Assembly (NCBI RefSeq): GCF_003269035.1
Contig: NZ_QLTK01000004.1
Coordinates: 310,001 to 374,000 of the forward strand
From: Paraburkholderia bryophila
Lineage (GTDB): Bacteria > Pseudomonadota > Gammaproteobacteria > Burkholderiales > Burkholderiaceae
Length of the DNA: 64,000 nucleotides
Reading direction: 5' to 3'
Position 1 is the stretch's first letter. Each line of letters begins with the position of its first letter. Both the position numbers and the translations under genes were made by a program. The notes below the pieces were generated by a model, which searched no databases, was not told the origin of the DNA, and saw nothing but the letters and a program-made list of their open reading frames with translations. Shown here piece by piece: positions 19,674 to 28,750 of the stretch.

Positions 19674-20921
19674 TTACTTGGTCTTCGCTGCCTTCGCGAG
19701 CGCTGCAACCGCGCTCTTCGAATCCTGCTGCGAGTTCATGAACTTCGTGACCACGTCCGAGATCGCGCCGGCTGCTGCATCCGGTTGCGCCATGCCGTGA
19801 GCCAGCGACGGCACATAGCCGCCCGACTTGATCGCGACCTGTTCATCCGCGTACGACTTCTTCGCGCAGTCGTCGAACTTGGCCATCGACACGCCCAGAC
19901 GCACCGGGATCGAACCCTTGTTCAGGCTGAACTGTTCCTGGAAGTCCGGCGACATGATCGTCTTGGCCAGTGCCAGTTGACCCGGCGTTGCGGTCTTCTG
20001 GCCCTTCTGCTGGAAGAACACGAACGAATCGACGTTGAACGTGTAAGCCTTTTCCGTGCCCGGCACCGCGGCGCAGACGTAGTCCGTGCCCGACTTCTTG
20101 CCGGCGTTGGCAAATTCGCCCTTCGCCCAGTCGCCCATGAACTGCATGCCGGCCTTGCCGTTGATGACCATCGCCGTGGCCAGGTTCCAGTCGCGGCCCG
20201 TACGGCCCGCGTCGAAGTAGCCCTGGATCTTGCGGACCGTATCGAACACCTGAACCATCTGATCCGAGGTCAGCGTCTTCTCGTCCAGATCCACCAGCGC
20301 CTTCTTGTAGAAGCCCGCGCCTTGCGACAGCACGACGTCTTCCCACAGCGTCAGGTCTTGCCACGGCTGACCGCCCATCGCGATCGGCTGGATGCCGTCG
20401 GCCTTCATCTTGTCGGCCAGCGCGAAGAACTCAGGCCACGTGGTCGGCACCTTGCCGCCTGCCTTGTCCAGCGCTGCCTTGTTGATGTACAGCCAGTTCA
20501 CGCGGTGCACCGAGAACGGCGCGGCGACATAGTGACCGTCGGCGTGCATGATCTTGTCGATTTCCGGCGGCAGATTCTTCTTCCAGTCGCCGGCGGCTGC
20601 GTCGATCGGCACCAGCACGCCTTGCGACGCCCAGTCCTGAATCAGCGGGCCCTTGATCTGCGCAGCGCTCGGTGCGTTGCCCGAGATCACCTGCGTCTTC
20701 AGTGCCGTCATGGCAGCCGCGCCCGCGCCACCCGCAACCGCGAAGTCCTTCCACGTGTAACCCTGCTTCGTCATGTCGTCCTTGAGGACGCCGACGGCTT
20801 TCGATTCGCCGCCCGAAGTCCACCAGTGCAACACTTCGATCGACTCGGCAGCCTGCACGGCCGAGACGCCACACATCAGACCCGCGGCGCACAAAGCGCC
20901 CATGATCGCGCGAAATTTCAT
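19674..20921 (-). CDS. gtsA: Sugar ABC transporter substrate-binding protein (glucose/mannose type)
   Basis: 415 residues. A signal peptide ends at VQAAE (about residue 25); the mature protein starts ESIEVLHWWTSGGESKAV, characteristic of the cluster of glucose- and mannose-binding proteins of pseudomonads and Thermus. It binds sugar in the periplasm and delivers it to GtsBC. It is first in the operon, with a good ribosome site (GGAGGAGAT) before the ATG. The neighbouring zwf-pgl-glk genes support glucose as substrate. Confidence 0.93.
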   Translation of the reverse strand: MKFRAIMGALCAAGLMCGVSAVQAAESIEVLHWWTSGGESKAVGVLKDDMTKQGYTWKDFAVAGGAGAAAMTALKTQVISGNAPSAAQIKGPLIQDWASQGVLVPIDAAAGDWKKNLPPEIDKIMHADGHYVAAPFSVHRVNWLYINKAALDKAGGKVPTTWPEFFALADKMKADGIQPIAMGGQPWQDLTLWEDVVLSQGAGFYKKALVDLDEKTLTSDQMVQVFDTVRKIQGYFDAGRTGRDWNLATAMVINGKAGMQFMGDWAKGEFANAGKKSGTDYVCAAVPGTEKAYTFNVDSFVFFQQKGQKTATPGQLALAKTIMSPDFQEQFSLNKGSIPVRLGVSMAKFDDCAKKSYADEQVAIKSGGYVPSLAHGMAQPDAAAGAISDVVTKFMNSQQDSKSAVAALAKAAKTK

Positions 20922-21355
20922 TGCTTATCTCCTCCAGACACCTGAACAAAAAACAAATGGCCCCTGATGTCGCCAGGGTGCTGTGGTTGGTTCAAACAGG
21001 CAAAACACTGGGCGATCGAGCACGGTCGGGCGCATGCGCGAGGCATGTGCCGGCGGACCGATGTCCGGCCGCTGGAAGCTCAACAGATGAGTGGTTCGGG
21101 ATGCAACTGACTGTCTCCTCTTTTGATTTTTGCCTGCCCGCGTCGAGCGCGGCAGACTCGAGGTACCTTGCACGTCAACTTGGGCAACCGCCTTGCCGGC
21201 CGGTCTACTTCCCGGCTTTCCGTAGGGCTCGCCGAGCCGCGCTGGCACGTGCCGAAAGGCATTGTCCGTTAACATGCAGGGGTCGCCTGACGATTCGGGA
21301 AAACGCGCATCTTGCCTGCCAGCGCACGCTTTTTTCATCGAATTAGCGCTACCTC

Positions 21356-21383
21356 TTGATTTGGATTGTAGTTAAACTACAAT
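21356..21383 (+). promoter_or_regulatory. zwf promoter overlapped by a HexR-type operator
   Basis: TTGATT (21356-21361), 16 bp, TACAAT (21378-21383) form a plausible promoter. The 19-bp palindrome 21365-21383, ATTGTAGTT-A-AACTACAAT, covers its spacer and -10. The core TGTAGT-TAA-ACTACA fits the known HexR consensus TGTAAT-WWW-ATTACA. HexR is encoded in this same operon (fused to glucokinase), so autoregulation with release by KDPG is likely. The remainder of the 542-bp gap 20922-21463 shows no gene; the gtsA promoter must lie there too. Confidence 0.8.
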
Positions 21384-21463
21384 TCAGTGTCAAAAAATAT
21401 TTTATCGGACTACGGTCGCCCTTTCCGGTCATCCCGGCGGCCCCAGGACATCGACGGAGACTC

Positions 21464-22927
21464 ATGCAAACCGACTCAAGCTTCACCTTCGTTCTCTTCG
21501 GCGGAACCGGCGATCTGTCGATGCGCAAGATCCTGCCGGCACTGTTTGAAGCACACCGTGCAGGCGGCATGCTCGCGGACAGCGGCAAGATCGTCGCGGT
21601 GGCGCGGCATGCTTCGGATCGTGCGGAGTACATCCAGTGGGTGAACGAACACGTCAAATCGCATGTGTCGAAAAACGGGGTGGATGAAACGGCGTGGGCG
21701 AGCTTTCTCGCGCGCATCGAGTTCATCAACATCGACCTCAGCAAAGCCGAAGACTTCGTGCAGTTGCGCGAGGTGATCGAGGGTTTGCCCGGCATCCGCG
21801 TGTTCTATCTGGCAACGGGTCCGTCGCTGTTCGTACCGATCTGCCGCGCGCTCGCGTCGGTGGGGCTGAACGACAATGCGCGCATCGTGCTGGAAAAGCC
21901 GCTCGGCTACGACCTGAAGTCGTCGAATGCGATTAACGATGCGGTCGGCGAAATCTTCAACGAAGAACAGATCTACCGGATCGACCACTACCTCGGCAAG
22001 GAACCCGTCCAGAATCTGCTGGCGCTGCGCTTCGGCAATGCGCTGTTCGAGCCGCTGTGGCGCCGCGAGTGGGTCGAGAGCATCCAGATCACGATTGCCG
22101 AGGAACTCGGCGTGGAAGCGCGCGGCGACTTCTACGACAACACCGGCGCGTTGCGCGACATGGTGCAGAACCACTTGCTGCAACTGCTTTCCATCGTCGC
22201 GATGGAACCGCCGCATTCCATGGATTCGGACTCGGTGCGCGACGAAAAGCTGCGCGTGCTGCGGGCTCTGAAACCGATCGATCCGCGCGATATCGGCAAG
22301 GTTGCCGTGCGCGGCCAGTATCATTCGGGCGTGATCCGCGGCAATGCGGTGCCGGCCTACGCCACCGAACCCGGCGTGAAGCCGGACAGCAGCACCGAAA
22401 CCTTCGTCGCGTTGAAGGTCGAGATCGAGAACTGGCGTTGGGCCGGCGTGCCGTTTTTCCTGCGCACCGGCAAACGGCTGGCCGATCGCGTCGCCGAGAT
22501 CGTGGTGAATTTTCGTGCGGTGCCGCATTCGGCGCTCGGCGCCTCGGCGTTGCGCGCCGGCGCGAACCGTCTGGTGATCCGCCTGCAGCCGAACGAAACC
22601 ATCCGCCTCTACTGTCTTGCGAAGCAGCCCGGCGAAGGCATGAACCTCGCCAGCGTGCACCTCGACCTCGCGTTCGACCAGTTCTTCCGCGAAGGGCAAA
22701 TGGAGGCGTATCAGCGCCTGTTGCTCGACGTGATCAACGGCCGCCTCGCGTTGTTTGTGCGGCGCGACGAACAGGAAGCCGCATGGCGCTGGGTCGAACC
22801 GATCCTGAACGAATGGAAGGCATCGATCAAGCCGCCCAAACCATATGCATCGGGTACGTGGGGACCGGCCGCCTCGAGCGCGATGCTCGCGCAGCACGGC
22901 ACCTGCTGGCTCGAAGAAGAGAATTGA
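21464..22927 (+). CDS. zwf: Glucose-6-phosphate 1-dehydrogenase
   Basis: 487 residues from the ATG at 21464 (GGAGA just upstream). NADP-binding FGGTGDLSMRK at residues 10-20 and the active-site signature RIDHYLGKEPVQNL near 170-185, with the substrate Lys and catalytic His. It oxidises glucose 6-phosphate to 6-phosphogluconolactone, supplying the Entner-Doudoroff and pentose-phosphate routes with NADPH. First gene of zwf-pgl-glk/hexR and directly behind the HexR-type operator. Confidence 0.97.
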   Translation: MQTDSSFTFVLFGGTGDLSMRKILPALFEAHRAGGMLADSGKIVAVARHASDRAEYIQWVNEHVKSHVSKNGVDETAWASFLARIEFINIDLSKAEDFVQLREVIEGLPGIRVFYLATGPSLFVPICRALASVGLNDNARIVLEKPLGYDLKSSNAINDAVGEIFNEEQIYRIDHYLGKEPVQNLLALRFGNALFEPLWRREWVESIQITIAEELGVEARGDFYDNTGALRDMVQNHLLQLLSIVAMEPPHSMDSDSVRDEKLRVLRALKPIDPRDIGKVAVRGQYHSGVIRGNAVPAYATEPGVKPDSSTETFVALKVEIENWRWAGVPFFLRTGKRLADRVAEIVVNFRAVPHSALGASALRAGANRLVIRLQPNETIRLYCLAKQPGEGMNLASVHLDLAFDQFFREGQMEAYQRLLLDVINGRLALFVRRDEQEAAWRWVEPILNEWKASIKPPKPYASGTWGPAASSAMLAQHGTCWLEEEN

Positions 22928-22981
22928 ACTGACACGCGGGACGTTCCCGCAGATCCAACAAAAAAGCAGCACGGAGGAGAA

Positions 22982-23689
22982 GTGATCCAGCTTCACGCTT
23001 TCGACGATCAACGCGCCCAATCCGACGCGTTGGCGAAAGCGGTCGGCGACGCATTACAGGCGTCGCTCGCCGCTCAGGCGGCCACATCCCAAAGCGGTGT
23101 GCGCCCGGCCATGCTTGCAGTGTCCGGCGGCAGCAGTCCGCGTCCGTTCCTGCAAACTTTGTCCACGCAATCTTTCGACTGGGCGCGCATTGCCGTGACG
23201 CTGGTCGACGACCGCTGGGTGCCCGAGACGGACAGCGCGAGCAACTCGCAACTGGCGCACGACACGCTGTTGCAGAACGCCGCGAAACACGCCGCGTTCT
23301 GGCCGCTGGTCGACACCACGCAAGCGCTGGACGCGCACGTGGCCGCGCTGAACGCCGACCCGCGCTTCAGCGTGGTGCCGGACGTCGCGATTCTCGGCAT
23401 GGGTGAAGACGGCCATACGGCGTCGATCTTCGCCGACTCGCCCGAATGGGATCACGCGATCACCACCACCGAACGCTTCGTCGCCGTGCATCCCGGCAGC
23501 GCGCCGCATGCGCGCGTGAGCTGGTCGCTGTCCGCCTTGAAGGAAGTGAAGCATCTGTTTTTGCTGATCGCAGGACCGCGCAAGATGGACGTGCTGAACG
23601 CCGCGTCCGCTTCGCTACAAAAAAATGCCATCTCGCAGTTGGCAAACGACAAGGGAGTGAGACTCGATGTCTACTGGTGTGCAAACTAA
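22982..23689 (+). CDS. pgl: 6-phosphogluconolactonase
   Basis: 235 residues from a GTG at 22982, preceded by GGAGGAG at ideal distance. It shows the lactonase/glucosamine-isomerase-like motifs [13 protein letters not shown] (about 40-52), [10 protein letters not shown] (about 70-79) and [14 protein letters not shown] (about 137-150). It hydrolyses 6-phosphogluconolactone to 6-phosphogluconate, the step after Zwf. Its 3' end overlaps the start of the glk/hexR gene by 23 bp. Confidence 0.95.
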   Translation: MIQLHAFDDQRAQSDALAKAVGDALQASLAAQAATSQSGVRPAMLAVSGGSSPRPFLQTLSTQSFDWARIAVTLVDDRWVPETDSASNSQLAHDTLLQNAAKHAAFWPLVDTTQALDAHVAALNADPRFSVVPDVAILGMGEDGHTASIFADSPEWDHAITTTERFVAVHPGSAPHARVSWSLSALKEVKHLFLLIAGPRKMDVLNAASASLQKNAISQLANDKGVRLDVYWCAN

Positions 23690-25583
23690 GGCTGTTCCGG
23701 GCGCGGGCCAGCACGCCGATGGACCGAGGCTGCTGGCCGACATCGGCGGCACCAATGCGCGCTTCGCGCTGGAAATCGCGCCGGGCGAGATCGGCTCGGT
23801 GCAGGTGTATCCGTGTGCGAACTATCCGGGCGTTGCCGAAGTCATCAAGAAGTATCTGAAGGACGTCAAGATCGGCCGCGTGAATCACGCGGCGATCGCG
23901 ATTGCGAACCCGGTCGACGGCGATCAGGTGAGCATGACCAATCACGACTGGAGCTTTTCGATCGAAGCCACGCGCCGCGCGCTCGGCTTCGACACGCTGC
24001 TGGTGGTGAACGACTTCACCGCGCTGGCGATGGCCCTGCCTGGCCTCACCGACGTGCAACGCGTGCAGGTGGGTGGCGGCGCGCGCCGGCCGAACAGCGT
24101 GATCGGTTTGCTGGGTCCGGGCACCGGCATGGGCGTGTCCGGCCTGATTCCCGCCGACGACCGCTGGATCGCGCTCGGCAGCGAAGGCGGTCACGCCACC
24201 TTCGCGCCGGCCGACGAACGCGAAGACATCGTGTTGCAGTACGCGCGCAAGAAATGGCCGCACGTGTCGTTCGAACGGGTCGCTGCGGGTCCCGGCATCG
24301 AAGTCATCTATCGCGCGCTCGCGGGCCGCGACAAGAAGCGCGTGGCGGCAAACGTCGACACGGTCGAGATCGTCAAGCGTGCGCTGGAAGGCGAGCCGCT
24401 CGCGGCGGAATCGGTCGACGTGTTCTGCGGGATTCTCGGCACGTTCGCCGGGAATATCGCAGTGACGCTCGGTGCGCTGGGCGGCATTTACATTGGCGGC
24501 GGGGTCGTGCCGCGGCTGGGCGAGTTTTTCGCGAAGTCGTCGTTTCGCAAGCGGTTCGAGGCGAAGGGTCGCTTCGAGGCGTATTTGCAGAACGTGCCGA
24601 CCTATGTGATTACCGCGGAGTATCCGGCGTTTCTCGGCGTGTCGGCGATTCTGGCCGAGCAGTTGTCGAATCGCGCGGGCGGGAGTTCATCGGCGGTGTT
24701 CGAGCGGATCCGGCAGATGCGCGATGCGCTGACGCCCGCCGAGCGGCGCGTGGCGGATCTGGCGTTGAATCATCCGCGCTCGATCATCAACGATCCGATC
24801 GTGGATATCGCGCGTAAAGCGGATGTGAGTCAGCCGACGGTGATCCGGTTTTGCCGGTCGCTGGGGTGCCAGGGTTTGTCGGATTTCAAGCTGAAACTGG
24901 CGACGGGGTTGACCGGAACGATTCCGGTGAGTCATAGCCAGGTGCATCTCGGCGATACGGCGACGGACTTCGGCGCGAAAGTGCTGGATAACACCGTGTC
25001 GGCGATTTTGCAGTTGCGCGAGCATTTGAATTTCGAGCATGTCGAGCGCGCGATCGATCTGTTGAATGGCGCGCGGCGGATCGAGTTTTATGGGCTCGGG
25101 AATTCGAATATCGTCGCGCAGGATGCGCACTACAAGTTCTTCCGGTTTGGCATTCCTACTATTGCCTATGGCGATCTGTATATGCAGGCGGCTTCGGCTG
25201 CTTTACTCGGCAAGGGCGATGTGATCGTTGCCGTGTCCAAGTCGGGGCGGGCGCCGGAGTTGCTGCGCGTGCTCGATGTTGCGATGCAGGCTGGGGCTAA
25301 GGTGATTGCCATTACCTCCAGTAATACGCCTTTGGCTAAGCGGGCTACGGTTGCTTTGGAGACCGATCATATTGAGATCCGTGAGTCGCAGTTGTCGATG
25401 ATTTCGCGGATTTTGCATCTGGTCATGATTGATATTCTTGCCGTTGGGGTGGCTATTCGGCGGGCTGTGCCTTCTGCCGATGTGGCTGAGACTGTCGCCA
25501 AGGCCCGGCAAGGGGCGGATGATGATGCTTCCGCTGTGCTCGACTGGTTGAGTCATGGGGCGGCTTCTTCGGCTCGGGATTGA
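23667..25583 (+). CDS. glk: Bifunctional glucokinase / HexR (RpiR-family) regulator
   Basis: 638 residues, about twice a glucokinase. Residues ~20-340 are glucokinase ([14 protein letters not shown] phosphate-binding loop, [24 protein letters not shown]). Residues ~345-420 are the RpiR-type HTH ([20 protein letters not shown]) and ~470-600 a SIS domain that binds a phosphosugar. Such fusions are known in Burkholderia. One protein thus phosphorylates glucose and represses the operon that carries it. Codon use changes strikingly in the last ~400 bp, towards T- and G-ending codons, as the gene approaches the repeat island. Confidence 0.95.
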   Translation: MSTGVQTKAVPGAGQHADGPRLLADIGGTNARFALEIAPGEIGSVQVYPCANYPGVAEVIKKYLKDVKIGRVNHAAIAIANPVDGDQVSMTNHDWSFSIEATRRALGFDTLLVVNDFTALAMALPGLTDVQRVQVGGGARRPNSVIGLLGPGTGMGVSGLIPADDRWIALGSEGGHATFAPADEREDIVLQYARKKWPHVSFERVAAGPGIEVIYRALAGRDKKRVAANVDTVEIVKRALEGEPLAAESVDVFCGILGTFAGNIAVTLGALGGIYIGGGVVPRLGEFFAKSSFRKRFEAKGRFEAYLQNVPTYVITAEYPAFLGVSAILAEQLSNRAGGSSSAVFERIRQMRDALTPAERRVADLALNHPRSIINDPIVDIARKADVSQPTVIRFCRSLGCQGLSDFKLKLATGLTGTIPVSHSQVHLGDTATDFGAKVLDNTVSAILQLREHLNFEHVERAIDLLNGARRIEFYGLGNSNIVAQDAHYKFFRFGIPTIAYGDLYMQAASAALLGKGDVIVAVSKSGRAPELLRVLDVAMQAGAKVIAITSSNTPLAKRATVALETDHIEIRESQLSMISRILHLVMIDILAVGVAIRRAVPSADVAETVAKARQGADDDASAVLDWLSHGAASSARD

Positions 25584-25635
25584 GGGTGGGAGTTGGGGGT
25601 TGGGCCTTCGGCTTTGGGTGTGGGGTGCCTTTGGT

Positions 25636-25912
25636 GTTGGCCTTTCCTTGCGTTGTTAGTGGTCTATTAGCGTTGCCCCTGTGCGGGGCGGCACTGACTT
25701 CTCTTTGCCGCGGCAAAGAGAAGTCAGCAAGAGAAAGCCGCTCACACCGCTAATTTTTAAGCGGGGCCCTCGCGCAGTTCTGGTAGTGGTGCATCTGGAA
25801 TCCGTGCTCTCGCACATTCCGCGTTTGTGGCACAGCAGTCATTCTTCCGGCGGCGCTGCGCGCGCCGTGGCGGTTGTTCATGCACCGCCCCTGCTAAGCG
25901 GGGTCCTCGCGC
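25636..25912 (+). repeat. Left arm of 277-bp inverted repeat
   Basis: Reverse-complementary to 27394-27670, same length, roughly 85-90% identical by eye. It starts GTTGGCCTTTCCTTGC (25636-25651), contains CCCCTGTGCGGGGCGGCAC, a 34-bp palindrome and one unit of the tandem array. The short frames inside it look like chance. Confidence 0.85.
25694..25727. repeat. 34-bp perfect palindrome
   Basis: CTGACTTCTCTTTGCCG is followed directly by its exact reverse complement, with no spacer. The counterpart in the right arm (27579-27612) has one mismatch at its edge. It can extrude as a cruciform or fold as a hairpin. Confidence 0.9.
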
Positions 25913-26275
25913 AGCCACGGTAGTGGTCCATCTGGAATCCGTGCTCTCGCACATCCCGCGCTTGTGGCACAGCAGTCATTCTTCCGGCGGCGCTTCGCGC
26001 GCCGTGGGGGTTGTTCATGCCTCCCTCTGCTAAGCCGGTTCCTCGCGCAGCCACGGTATTGGCTCATCTGGAATCCGTGCTCTCGCACACTCCGCGTTCG
26101 TGACACAGCAGCCATTCTTCCGGCGGCGCTGCGCGCGCCGCAGCGGTCGTTCACGCGCTGCCCCCTGCTAAGCGGGTTCATCGCGCAGTTGCGCTAGTGG
26201 CGCATCTGGGATCGGGCTCTCGTACACTCCGCGCCTGTAGCCCAGCGGTCATGCCTCCCGCCTCGCGCTTTCAAA
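25749..26275 (+). repeat. Tandem array of ~137-bp units
   Basis: The landmark GCTAAGCGGG-NNC-CTCGCGCAG recurs at about 25757, 25893, 26029 and 26167, intervals 136-138 bp. Each unit has CATCTGGAATCCGTGCTCTC, CACAGCAGTCATTCTTCCGG and a GC-rich GCGCGCGCCG segment. About 3.7 units, diverging to the right; the last is degenerate. No coding frame is kept across units. Confidence 0.85.
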
Positions 26276-26445
26276 CGCATTTGTTCGCGGGTTACGAATT
26301 GGCGCTGTTGGGAGAGCGTGACGTCAATCGGAAATAGTCAAGACACTTCCGGCGACCGGGCATCCAAAGGGGAGCCCGTTCGTGCTTTCGTGTGCGGTTC
26401 ATGATTGCGCCTCGACCGTCGCGGCAAAGCGACCGTGAGTTTGTG

Positions 26446-26898
26446 TTAGTGCGTTACCGCCGGCCGCCGTGAGGATGATTTGGAGCGAGCTCGCTTGGTC
26501 GGCACCGACCCGATCGCACGACCGGTTTCGTCGTTCTCCGACGCTTCCTCCGCTTTCTTTGTCAAAAGCTCCGCTGCGTGACGTGCCGTGAGCTGCAACT
26601 GAGGAACGCCCTTCGCATCCAGCGCAATGATGCCGTACAACTCCCGGTCGGCCTCTGCCTCCAGCCGGTAGTCTTCGCCGGTTTCAACCCACAGCCCCAA
26701 GAGTGTTCGCTGACGCGTTCTTTCATCAAGCGTTATCGCGGGGTTCTGGTAAATCGACGTCGCAAGCGTCAGCAGTTTGTCCAACTGCGCTGTGTACCGC
26801 TCAATGAGACCGAACGTGGAAAGTGCAAGTTTCTCGTACTGAATGGCATCAACAGAAGGGCGCGCGATGCGTCGAGAATTTTTGGGGGATTTACTCAT
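26446..26898 (-). CDS. Hypothetical protein inside the inverted-repeat island
   Basis: 150 residues from the ATG at 26898 (GGAG 7 bp upstream). I do not recognise the family. The first ~20 residues are basic (MSKSPKNSRRIARPS); residues ~25-110 look helical and acidic/basic mixed (IERYTAQLDKLLTLATSIYQ), and the tail is Lys/Arg/Ser-rich (TKRARSKSSSRRPA). No signal peptide or membrane segment. Codon use is less GC-biased than in neighbours, suggesting transfer. A C4-antisense-RNA-like sequence lies 72 bp upstream on the same strand, an arrangement known from phage P4/P1-type regions. Confidence 0.6.
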   Translation of the reverse strand: MSKSPKNSRRIARPSVDAIQYEKLALSTFGLIERYTAQLDKLLTLATSIYQNPAITLDERTRQRTLLGLWVETGEDYRLEAEADRELYGIIALDAKGVPQLQLTARHAAELLTKKAEEASENDETGRAIGSVPTKRARSKSSSRRPAVTH

Positions 26899-26970
26899 AT
26901 GCGATCTCCAGATGCTGACTCGGATCGCCCGACACGCGTTTGAAATAGCAGGGTGAGCGGGCACATTGCC

Positions 26971-27040
26971 GGGGTTCGCAGACCGGTGCGCGATACCAAG
27001 AACCGGAGAGCCGTGAGGCTCCCCCGCCAAGGCCCGCCCA
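26971..27040 (-). ncRNA. C4-antisense-RNA-like element
   Basis: On the minus strand: GGCGGGGGAGCC-TCAC-GGCTCTCC-GGTT, then ACCGGTCTGCGAACCCC. Two adjacent hairpins (GGAGAGCC/GGCTCTCC region, and AACCGG/CCGGTT with TGCGAACC) reproduce, as I remember it, the conserved core of the C4 antisense RNA of phages P1 and P4 and their bacterial relatives. C4 represses a downstream gene by antisense pairing. The small gene at 26446-26898 lies directly downstream. Identification is from memory of the consensus. Confidence 0.6.
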
Positions 27041-27393
27041 TAGAAAAATGGACGTTCACAAGCAACCACACTGGTGCGTGCGGTGGCTCGCGCTTTACGG
27101 GCTGCGACACCCGTTTGTCGTGACGTGCACGACAAAACGAGTGTAGAACCAGCGGCGCGGCATGTGATCACTCGCGCAGGCTAAATAGCGCGCGAATGCC
27201 CCTCTTCTGAAATTTCCCAACGAGTGTGTCAGAAACACAAGTAGTTAGTGATGCGGAGCAGATTTGCTGCTGTCCATGCTGCATCGGCTACTTGATGCCG
27301 CGCCGAGATACGCTTCGTCCATGGCGGCGCGACTCGTTGATATCGAGTTGATCTTCGTCGTTCGGGGGCTGGCACGAGTCCGGCGAGCGCGCA
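27041..27393. other. Non-coding stretch in the island
   Basis: 353 bp between the C4-like element and the right repeat arm. Short open frames exist on the minus strand but show no recognisable domain, no ribosome site and no codon bias. The stretch resembles neither neighbour gene. Confidence 0.4.
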
Positions 27394-27670
27394 GCGCGAG
27401 GCACCCGCTTAGCAGCGGCCGTGTGTGAGCGACCGCCACGGCGCGCGAAGCGTCGCCGGAAGAATGACTGCTGTGTCACGAACGCGGAGTGTGCAAGAGC
27501 ACAGATTCCAGATGCACCACCACCGCAACTGCGCGAGGGCCCCACTTAAGAATTAGCGGTGTGAGCGGCTTTCTCTTGCTGACTTCTCTTTGCCGCGGCA
27601 AAGAGAAGTTAGTGCCGCCCCGCACAGGGGCAACGCTAATAGACCACTAAGAATGCAAGGAAAGGCCAAC
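27394..27670 (-). repeat. Right arm of 277-bp inverted repeat
   Basis: Inverted copy of 25636-25912, including the near-perfect palindrome at 27579-27612 and one tandem-array unit. It ends 81 bp before the bestrophin-like gene. The arms enclose 1,481 bp. Confidence 0.85.
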
Positions 27671-27751
27671 CCCCAATAAGAGCACAGCCCTCAGCCCCCC
27701 ACCCCAAAAGCGATAAAATCCCCCATCGCCGAAGGCAACCCCGAGCCCCTG

Positions 27752-28678
27752 ATGATCATCCGCCCGCACCTCCACTGGTTCCGCATGCTGCTAGCCTGGC
27801 GAGGCTCGGTCCTCCCGCGCCTGCTCCCGCGCTTATTCCTGATCTTCTGCATTTCGATCATCGCGGTCGCGGCGCACGACCACCTGATCCCGGTGTCGTT
27901 GAACCTGAACACCACCGCCCCCTTCTCGCTAATAGGCATAGCTCTCGCGGTATTCCTCGGCTTCCGCAACAACGCCAGCTACGACCGCTGGTGGGAGGCG
28001 CGCAAGCTCTGGGGCCAACTGCTGAACGAGTCGCGCTCGCTAACCCGCGAGGTCATCACACTACCGACCCGGCCACTCCCCAAAGAAGACGCGCAGGAAT
28101 TTTTCGCCGCCCTGAGTGCCCTACCGCACGCCCTGCGCCACCAGCTCCGCAAGAGCGATCCGAGCGAAGACCTGGCCGCACGCCTACCGCAAGCGCTCCT
28201 TAACCGCGTCATGGTGTCGCGCTACAAACCCGCCACCCTGATGCTGTATCTCGGCGAATGGGTCCAACGCCAGGCGCGCGCAGGCGCCATCGACCCGATG
28301 GCCGTGATCGCCTTCGATCGAAATCTGAATGGACTCTCTGATGTAATCGGCGGATGCGAGCGCATCGCCTCGACGCCGCTGCCGTTCGCTTACTCGGTGA
28401 TGATTCACCGCACGGTCTATTTCTTCTGCGCGTCGCTGCCGTTCGGTCTGGTGGACAGCATCGGCATTTTCACGCCGGTGTTTGCGGTGTTCGTCGCGTA
28501 CACCTTCATGGCGCATGAAGCCATCGCATCGCAAATCGAAGAACCCTTCGGCACCGACGACAACGACCTCGCACTCAACACGATGTCCGCGACGATCGAA
28601 GACGCCACGCGCGATCTGCTCGGCGAAGCGTCTCTGCCGGTGCCCAAGCCGCAACCCGAAGACTACGCACTCGATTGA
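27752..28678 (+). CDS. Bestrophin-family (UPF0187) channel protein
   Basis: 308 residues. It starts MIIRPHLHWFRMLLAWRGS and has RNNASYDRWWEARKLWG at about 72-88, the RDRWWE-like signature of bestrophins, plus about four membrane segments. Bacterial bestrophins are pentameric, usually cation-selective channels; the eukaryotic ones conduct chloride. The first ~150 codons favour A- and C-ending codons unlike the rest of the gene, mirroring the opposite shift on the other side of the repeat island. Confidence 0.9.
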   Translation: MIIRPHLHWFRMLLAWRGSVLPRLLPRLFLIFCISIIAVAAHDHLIPVSLNLNTTAPFSLIGIALAVFLGFRNNASYDRWWEARKLWGQLLNESRSLTREVITLPTRPLPKEDAQEFFAALSALPHALRHQLRKSDPSEDLAARLPQALLNRVMVSRYKPATLMLYLGEWVQRQARAGAIDPMAVIAFDRNLNGLSDVIGGCERIASTPLPFAYSVMIHRTVYFFCASLPFGLVDSIGIFTPVFAVFVAYTFMAHEAIASQIEEPFGTDDNDLALNTMSATIEDATRDLLGEASLPVPKPQPEDYALD

Positions 28679-28750
28679 TCGAACTGCACGGAGCACGGTG
28701 CGCGTCGCGTGACGCGCCCGAATCGCGCCCGAATCGTGCTCAACTCACGA

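Noticed and set aside
25681..26197. Several 65-95-codon frames inside the tandem array
   Set aside because: They arise from the repeat itself, change frame between units and have no ribosome site.
25749..26275. CRISPR array
   Set aside because: Units are ~137 bp and similar over their whole length; there are no short repeats with unique spacers and no cas genes.
27245..27545. Short minus-strand frames at the right arm
   Set aside because: No domain or ribosome site; they overlap the inverted arm and are explained by it.
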